Positions 60,191-64,000 of a stretch of DNA of 64,000 nt are shown here, piece after piece. The notes below the pieces were generated by a model. That model saw only the letters and a list, made by a program, of their open reading frames with translations. It did not search any database and was not told where the DNA came from. The translations under genes and the position numbers were made by a program. The stretch covers positions 248,001-312,000 of the forward strand of contig NZ_PYAX01000006.1 in the NCBI RefSeq assembly GCF_003014735.1, written 5' to 3'. How positions within the stretch are numbered: the first letter of the stretch is position 1; the number at the start of each line of letters is the position of its first letter. Origin of the DNA: Saccharothrix carnea. Lineage in GTDB: Bacteria > Actinomycetota > Actinomycetes > Mycobacteriales > Pseudonocardiaceae.

Positions 60191-61834
60191 TCAGCCGCCC
60201 TGCTTCCGGGCCTTCTCCTCGGGCAGCAGTCCTTGGTCCTTCGGCACCGGGATCGCGTCCCAGCTGCGGGAGGCGTCGTTGCGGTTGAGCTGCGGCCCGT
60301 TGGGCAGCAGCCGCAGGATCGACTCCGGTCCGGGCGAGAACCCGTCCGCGCCGAGCCCCAGCGCACCGCTGGTGGTGACGTCCGGGATGCCGTACTTCAC
60401 ACCGCGGCCGGTGATCAGGTGGATCGGGCCGCTGGCGAAGTCCTGGGTGGACGTCGCGCTGCGCACCACGGCCGACTTGCCCGGCGCCATCGCGAACTGG
60501 CTGACGATCTCGCCGGTCGCGCCGACCTGGTTGATCTCCACCGGCACGACGTCGGACGGGATCGGCAGCGACGGCGCGATGGTGACCTTGGTGTGCTGCG
60601 ACTTGTTGGCCGACGACACGTTCTGCGCCTGCCAGCCCAGGCAGATGACCCGGTTGTTCTGGTTGGGCTCCAGCACCTCGGGCACGTCCGGCGGGTAGTC
60701 GGCGAAGTCGAGCTGCTCGACGGTCGGCGCGCTGTTGGTGCGCGCGATGTCGACCAGCTTCGGCTCGGCGCCCTGCGCGTAGGCCGCGCGGATCAGGTCG
60801 GCCGCGGCCCGGCTGATCTTCTGCAGGCCTTCCTTGAGCACCACGTGGAACTCGGAGTCCGCGCCCGCGCGGCGGACCTCGATCACGGCGCCGACCCGCA
60901 GGTTCTCGCCCTGGATGTAGGTCACGTTCTGGCCGCGGCCCGGGATCTCGGGCGCCACCAACGGCTTCGCCTCGGGGATCGCGTTGAGCAGGCCGGAGCT
61001 GATCGCCCGCGGCTTCTTCTGGCTCAGGTTCAACGCGGTGCGGACCTCGGCGTTGGTGAGGTCGACCTTGGCGCGCACGGTGGACGTCGAGGTGATCTTG
61101 GAGTTCACCGGCGCCTTGTAGATCAGGTACGCCTGCTTGTCGTCGGTGCCCGCGCGCACCAGCAGGGCGCGGTTGCCGTCGAGCAGCTCGCCGCCGCCGC
61201 TGTAGCCCGCGAGGACGGTGGTGGTGAACTTGCCCGGCGCCGACGGGTCGTTGAGCGACTCGTCCAGCTGGAGCGTGTCGCACACCGACCAGTCCGGCCC
61301 GATCCGGTCGGCGGGCTTGGGCAGCACGTCCGGTCCGTCCGGGATGCCGGTCAGCCGGCCCTTGGGCAGCTTCGCCAGTGCCTTCTCGCTGACCAGCTTC
61401 GGCTCGCCGCCCGCGGCCTGCGGCGGTCCCGCGTTCACCTGGCCCGCCGCCGCGTCACCGCCCGCGACCGCGGCCTGGCCCTTGTCCGGGTTGGACCGCT
61501 GGAGCAGCAACAGCCGCGCGGACGCGAGGTTGGTCATCGGGATCAACGTCTTCGTGTTGTTGACCACGTGCACGACGTAGACCTGGCCGGTCTCCTTGGA
61601 GATGGCGATCTGCGTCTGGTCGTCGACCTGAGGGTCCGGCGAGAAGAAGCCGAAGATCAGGAACCCGATCAAGCCGATCACACCGAGCAGGACGCCCACC
61701 GCGGTCGCGCGCGAGTGCGTGCGCATCGGGTCGTGCAGCATCACCGCGTCTCTGCGCACCAGGGCGGACTGCATCCTGCGCAGCACGAAGCGGTAGGCCT
61801 GGACCTGTGACTTGGTGGTGGGTGTTGATGCCAT
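60191..61834 (-). CDS. eccB: Type VII secretion protein EccB
   Basis: 547 aa. A short cytosolic N-terminus with the family motif KSQVQAYRFVLRRMQSALVR and RRDAVMLHDPMR, one transmembrane helix at about 43-65 (AVGVLLGVIGLIGFLIFGFF), and a large outside domain with GFFSPDP just after the helix and the repeated R-domain layout of EccB (GYSGGGELLDGNRALLV; YGIPDVTTSGALGLGADG). ATG at 61834 begins the conserved part; the frame is open further upstream. It is divergent from eccE across 129 bp, where each gene must have its own promoter. Confidence 0.95.
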   Translation of the reverse strand: MASTPTTKSQVQAYRFVLRRMQSALVRRDAVMLHDPMRTHSRATAVGVLLGVIGLIGFLIFGFFSPDPQVDDQTQIAISKETGQVYVVHVVNNTKTLIPMTNLASARLLLLQRSNPDKGQAAVAGGDAAAGQVNAGPPQAAGGEPKLVSEKALAKLPKGRLTGIPDGPDVLPKPADRIGPDWSVCDTLQLDESLNDPSAPGKFTTTVLAGYSGGGELLDGNRALLVRAGTDDKQAYLIYKAPVNSKITSTSTVRAKVDLTNAEVRTALNLSQKKPRAISSGLLNAIPEAKPLVAPEIPGRGQNVTYIQGENLRVGAVIEVRRAGADSEFHVVLKEGLQKISRAAADLIRAAYAQGAEPKLVDIARTNSAPTVEQLDFADYPPDVPEVLEPNQNNRVICLGWQAQNVSSANKSQHTKVTIAPSLPIPSDVVPVEINQVGATGEIVSQFAMAPGKSAVVRSATSTQDFASGPIHLITGRGVKYGIPDVTTSGALGLGADGFSPGPESILRLLPNGPQLNRNDASRSWDAIPVPKDQGLLPEEKARKQGG

Positions 61835-61963
61835 TCTCGGCTCGCTGCTCTCCCAGTCGCGGTACGGTCTGCACGATAGCCGGACGGCGGGTGGTCCGTG
61901 TGCGGGTTGGTGAGACCCGGTCGGTCCACCCGGCGCACGTCGACGGAAAGAGAACCAGAGCGG

Positions 61964-63301
61964 ATGTCCGTGACCACCCCACATCCGGGCCAGCCCAACC
62001 CCGCCATGGCACGCGCGCAGGCGGCAGGTGGTGCCGTGCGCGCCGCGCTGCTCCGGGCGCGCCGTCGCACCGAAGGCGCGAGCCTGGGCGCGCTGCCGGT
62101 CGCCAACCTGGTTGTCCTCGAGGTCGGTGTCGCCATCGGCCTGGTCCTGATCGCCGTCGGCGCCACCGGTGACAGCGTCGAGCCCGTGCTGATGTACACG
62201 GCCGGCGGCATCGTTCTCATCGCGTTGATCCTGGCGTTCACCCGGTCACGGGGCCGCTGGCTGACCCAGTGGATCGGCCTGGTGGTGCGCTACAGCTTCC
62301 GCTCGCACGGCCGCACGGCCAAGCGCTCCGGCCCGGTGGAGATGAAGCCGCCCTCGGAAGAAGAGTCCTCGGTCATCGGCCCGGACGACCCGCGGGTGGC
62401 GTTGCTGCGCCTGGCGGTCCCGGACCTGGTGGTGGCACGGGGCGTCGACCACGAGCGCCGTCCGCTCGGCATGGCCTGGCACCAGGGCGCGTGGACCGCG
62501 GTGCTGCTGGTCGACCCGGCGCCCGGCCTGATCACCGCGGTGGGCAGCGCGCCGTCGCTGCCGCTGGGCGCGCTCGCGCCGACGCTGGAGGACCGCGGTG
62601 TGGTGCTCGACGCGATCTCGGTGATCTGGCACTGCTACCCGGGCAGCGCGGCGCTGCCGGTGAACGCGCCCGCGCTCAACGCGTACATGGAGGTGCTCGG
62701 CCCGCTGCCCGCGGCGGCGCGGCGGACCACCTGGATCGCGGTGCGGCTGGACCCGCGGCGGTGCGCGGCGGCGATCCGGGAACGCGGCGGCGGCGTCGTC
62801 GGCGCGCACCGGGCGCTGATCGGCGCCCTGTCCCGGGTGCGCAACGCGTTGGAGTCGACGGGTGTGTCGATCCGGCCGCTCGACCCCGACGAGCTGATCC
62901 GCGCGGGCATCTCGGCGGCCGAGCTGACCTCGGTGGCCGGGTCGAACAACTCGGTGTCGTTGCGGGAGAAGTGGTCCGGTGTGACGGCGGGCGGCGTCGG
63001 CCACGCCAGCTACGCGATCACCGGCTGGCCGTCCAAGGGGATGCGCAACAACCTGAACGCGCTGACCGGCGTGCGGGCGCTGTCCTCGACGCTGTCCATG
63101 ACGATCTCGCCGAGCAGCGAGCAGGGCCAGGTCGGGCTGCGCGGCATGGTCCGGGTGAGCGCGCGGACGCCGTCCGAGCTGGACCGGGCCGACGACCGGC
63201 TCAAGGCGCTGGCCGACAAGCTCGACATCACGCTGACCCCGTTGAACGGCCTTCAGGTCGCCGGCCTGGCCGCGACGCTGCCGCTGGGAGGTGTGGCGTG
63301 A
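61964..63301 (+). CDS. eccE: Type VII secretion protein EccE
   Basis: 445 aa. Two transmembrane helices near the N-terminus (VANLVVLEVGVAIGLVLIAV; LMYTAGGIVLIALILAFTRS) and a cytosolic domain (RVALLRLAVPDLVVARGVDH; TWIAVRLDPRRCAAAIRERG) fit EccE, the outer component of the ESX membrane complex. Mycobacterium tuberculosis ESX-4 lacks eccE, whereas other ESX-4-like systems keep it. ATG at 61964. It overlaps the next gene by 4 nt (GTGA). Confidence 0.88.
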   Translation: MSVTTPHPGQPNPAMARAQAAGGAVRAALLRARRRTEGASLGALPVANLVVLEVGVAIGLVLIAVGATGDSVEPVLMYTAGGIVLIALILAFTRSRGRWLTQWIGLVVRYSFRSHGRTAKRSGPVEMKPPSEEESSVIGPDDPRVALLRLAVPDLVVARGVDHERRPLGMAWHQGAWTAVLLVDPAPGLITAVGSAPSLPLGALAPTLEDRGVVLDAISVIWHCYPGSAALPVNAPALNAYMEVLGPLPAAARRTTWIAVRLDPRRCAAAIRERGGGVVGAHRALIGALSRVRNALESTGVSIRPLDPDELIRAGISAAELTSVAGSNNSVSLREKWSGVTAGGVGHASYAITGWPSKGMRNNLNALTGVRALSSTLSMTISPSSEQGQVGLRGMVRVSARTPSELDRADDRLKALADKLDITLTPLNGLQVAGLAATLPLGGVA

Positions 63302-64000
63302 GCAACTCCCGGTTGATGGACTCGCGCGGCAAGGGCGTGGCGCCGGAGTTCCTGGTGTCGCCGCAGATGCTGGACGTGGTGAGCCCGTCCGGCGACCGCG
63401 GCGGCATGGTGCTCGGCTCGGGCTTGCAGGGCGAGCCGCTGACGATCTCCGTGCTGCGGTCCGCGCCGACCCGCATGGTCGTGGTCGGCGGGCTGTACCT
63501 GGCCAGGCAGATCGCGCTGCGGGCGATGGCGACCGGCGCGTGGATCACCATCGCGACGGGCCGCCCGGCGGCCTGGCAGCCGGTGGTGCGCGCAGCGGGT
63601 GCGGGTGCGGACGGTCGGCCCTCGCCGCTGGTGCAGCTGCGCCGGCTGAGCCCGGTGGAGCTGCCGCGGCCCTCGGAGGACACCCCGCTGCTGGTCGTGC
63701 ACGACGGCGGCCACGTGCCGCAGGAGTTGTTCCCGCCGCGGTCGCCGTGGCAGACGACGATGTACGTGTTGCCCTATTTGCACCCCCAGGCGGCGACCAC
63801 GGCGAATTCCGCGGACCTCGTGCTGCTGCAGCGGCTGCCGGTCGGGCAGGCGCAGTTGGCGAGCCAGATCTGGCGGCTGCCGCCGCAGATGGCGCACCAG
63901 CTCACCACGCTCAAGGACGACCAGGTGATCGCGCTCGGCACGAACCTGTGGCGGCCGTTGCGGCTGGTCACCACGCCCGGTGAGCAGCAGATCCTCGGTG
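63298..64000 (+). CDS. Conserved ESX-linked protein, cut by the window end
   Basis: At least 234 aa, incomplete at the 3' end. It starts with GTG overlapping the eccE stop (GTGA), so it belongs to the same transcript. It begins with polar residues, has no signal peptide, and has alternating strands and helices (GEPLTISVLRSAPTRMVVVG; VDHHRDG-free in this frame) and QLRRLSPVELPRPSEDTPLL. A Rossmann- or ATPase-like fold is possible, but no motif was recognised. Function unknown; coupling to eccE makes a secretion-related role likely. Confidence 0.72.
   Translation, partial: MSNSRLMDSRGKGVAPEFLVSPQMLDVVSPSGDRGGMVLGSGLQGEPLTISVLRSAPTRMVVVGGLYLARQIALRAMATGAWITIATGRPAAWQPVVRAAGAGADGRPSPLVQLRRLSPVELPRPSEDTPLLVVHDGGHVPQELFPPRSPWQTTMYVLPYLHPQAATTANSADLVLLQRLPVGQAQLASQIWRLPPQMAHQLTTLKDDQVIALGTNLWRPLRLVTTPGEQQILG

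Overview
This is a high-GC chromosomal window from a filamentous actinomycete, most likely family Pseudonocardiaceae (Saccharothrix, Lentzea or Actinosynnema type). The support is GTG starts, a WhiB3/WhiD protein, a CIRCE-controlled groES-groEL1 pair, SARP regulators and an actinobacterial type VII (ESX) secretion locus. No tRNA, rRNA, CRISPR array, transposase or phage gene was seen. The backbone follows the gene order of the Mycobacterium tuberculosis Rv3415c-Rv3450c region: Rv3415c-like gene, whiB3, groEL1, groES, tsaD, rimI, tsaB, tsaE, alr, nnr, glmS, glmM, rpsI, rplM, esxT, esxU, an Rv3446c-type Hsp70-like protein, eccC, eccD, mycP and eccB.

Region by region. 1-3.8 kb: a LuxR-type regulator broken by one extra base, an Rv3415c-like protein, a 0.6 kb repeat-rich gap, a MerR/B12-binding (CarH/LitR-like) regulator and divergent whiB3. 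3.9-6.0 kb: groEL1 and groES with a CIRCE operator lying over the promoter. 6.1-11.6 kb: an insert with a PhoD phosphatase, an imine-reductase-like oxidoreductase and a SARP/NB-ARC/TPR regulator behind a four-repeat operator. 11.6-13.8 kb: overlapping tsaB-rimI-tsaD. 13.9-17.2 kb: a second insert on the opposite strand, with a MerR regulator, matB and a fused carboxyltransferase, which separates tsaB from tsaE. 17.2-23.3 kb: glmS-nnr-alr-hydrolase-tsaE, with a DasR-like site before glmS and a complex inverted repeat before alr. 24.9-29.1 kb: a satellite ESX cassette with a WXG100-like protein, a 982-residue repeat protein, a small tailed protein and a small membrane protein. 29.1-31.6 kb: glmM and rplM-rpsI. 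31.9-64 kb: an ESX-4-like locus (two WXG100 proteins, an Hsp70-like membrane protein, eccC, eccD, mycP, eccB, eccE and further WXG100-type genes).

The most unusual feature is a 16 kb tandem array of six paralogous SARP (BTAD-NB-ARC, five with TPR) regulators inserted between the Hsp70-like gene and eccC. Two array members share a precisely spaced promoter element (CTCAC repeats at 11 bp plus ACTGTG). Two WXG100 operons share another motif (TTGC[A/G]G[G/T]TGTAAACGC). The eccC/eccD divergent promoter holds tandem CAAC-NN-GTTG palindromes. Together these suggest a heavily and possibly co-ordinately regulated ESX system whose candidate exported proteins include a large Ca-motif and GFTEPQ-repeat protein. 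Functions are inferred from protein sequence and gene order only; no search was run.
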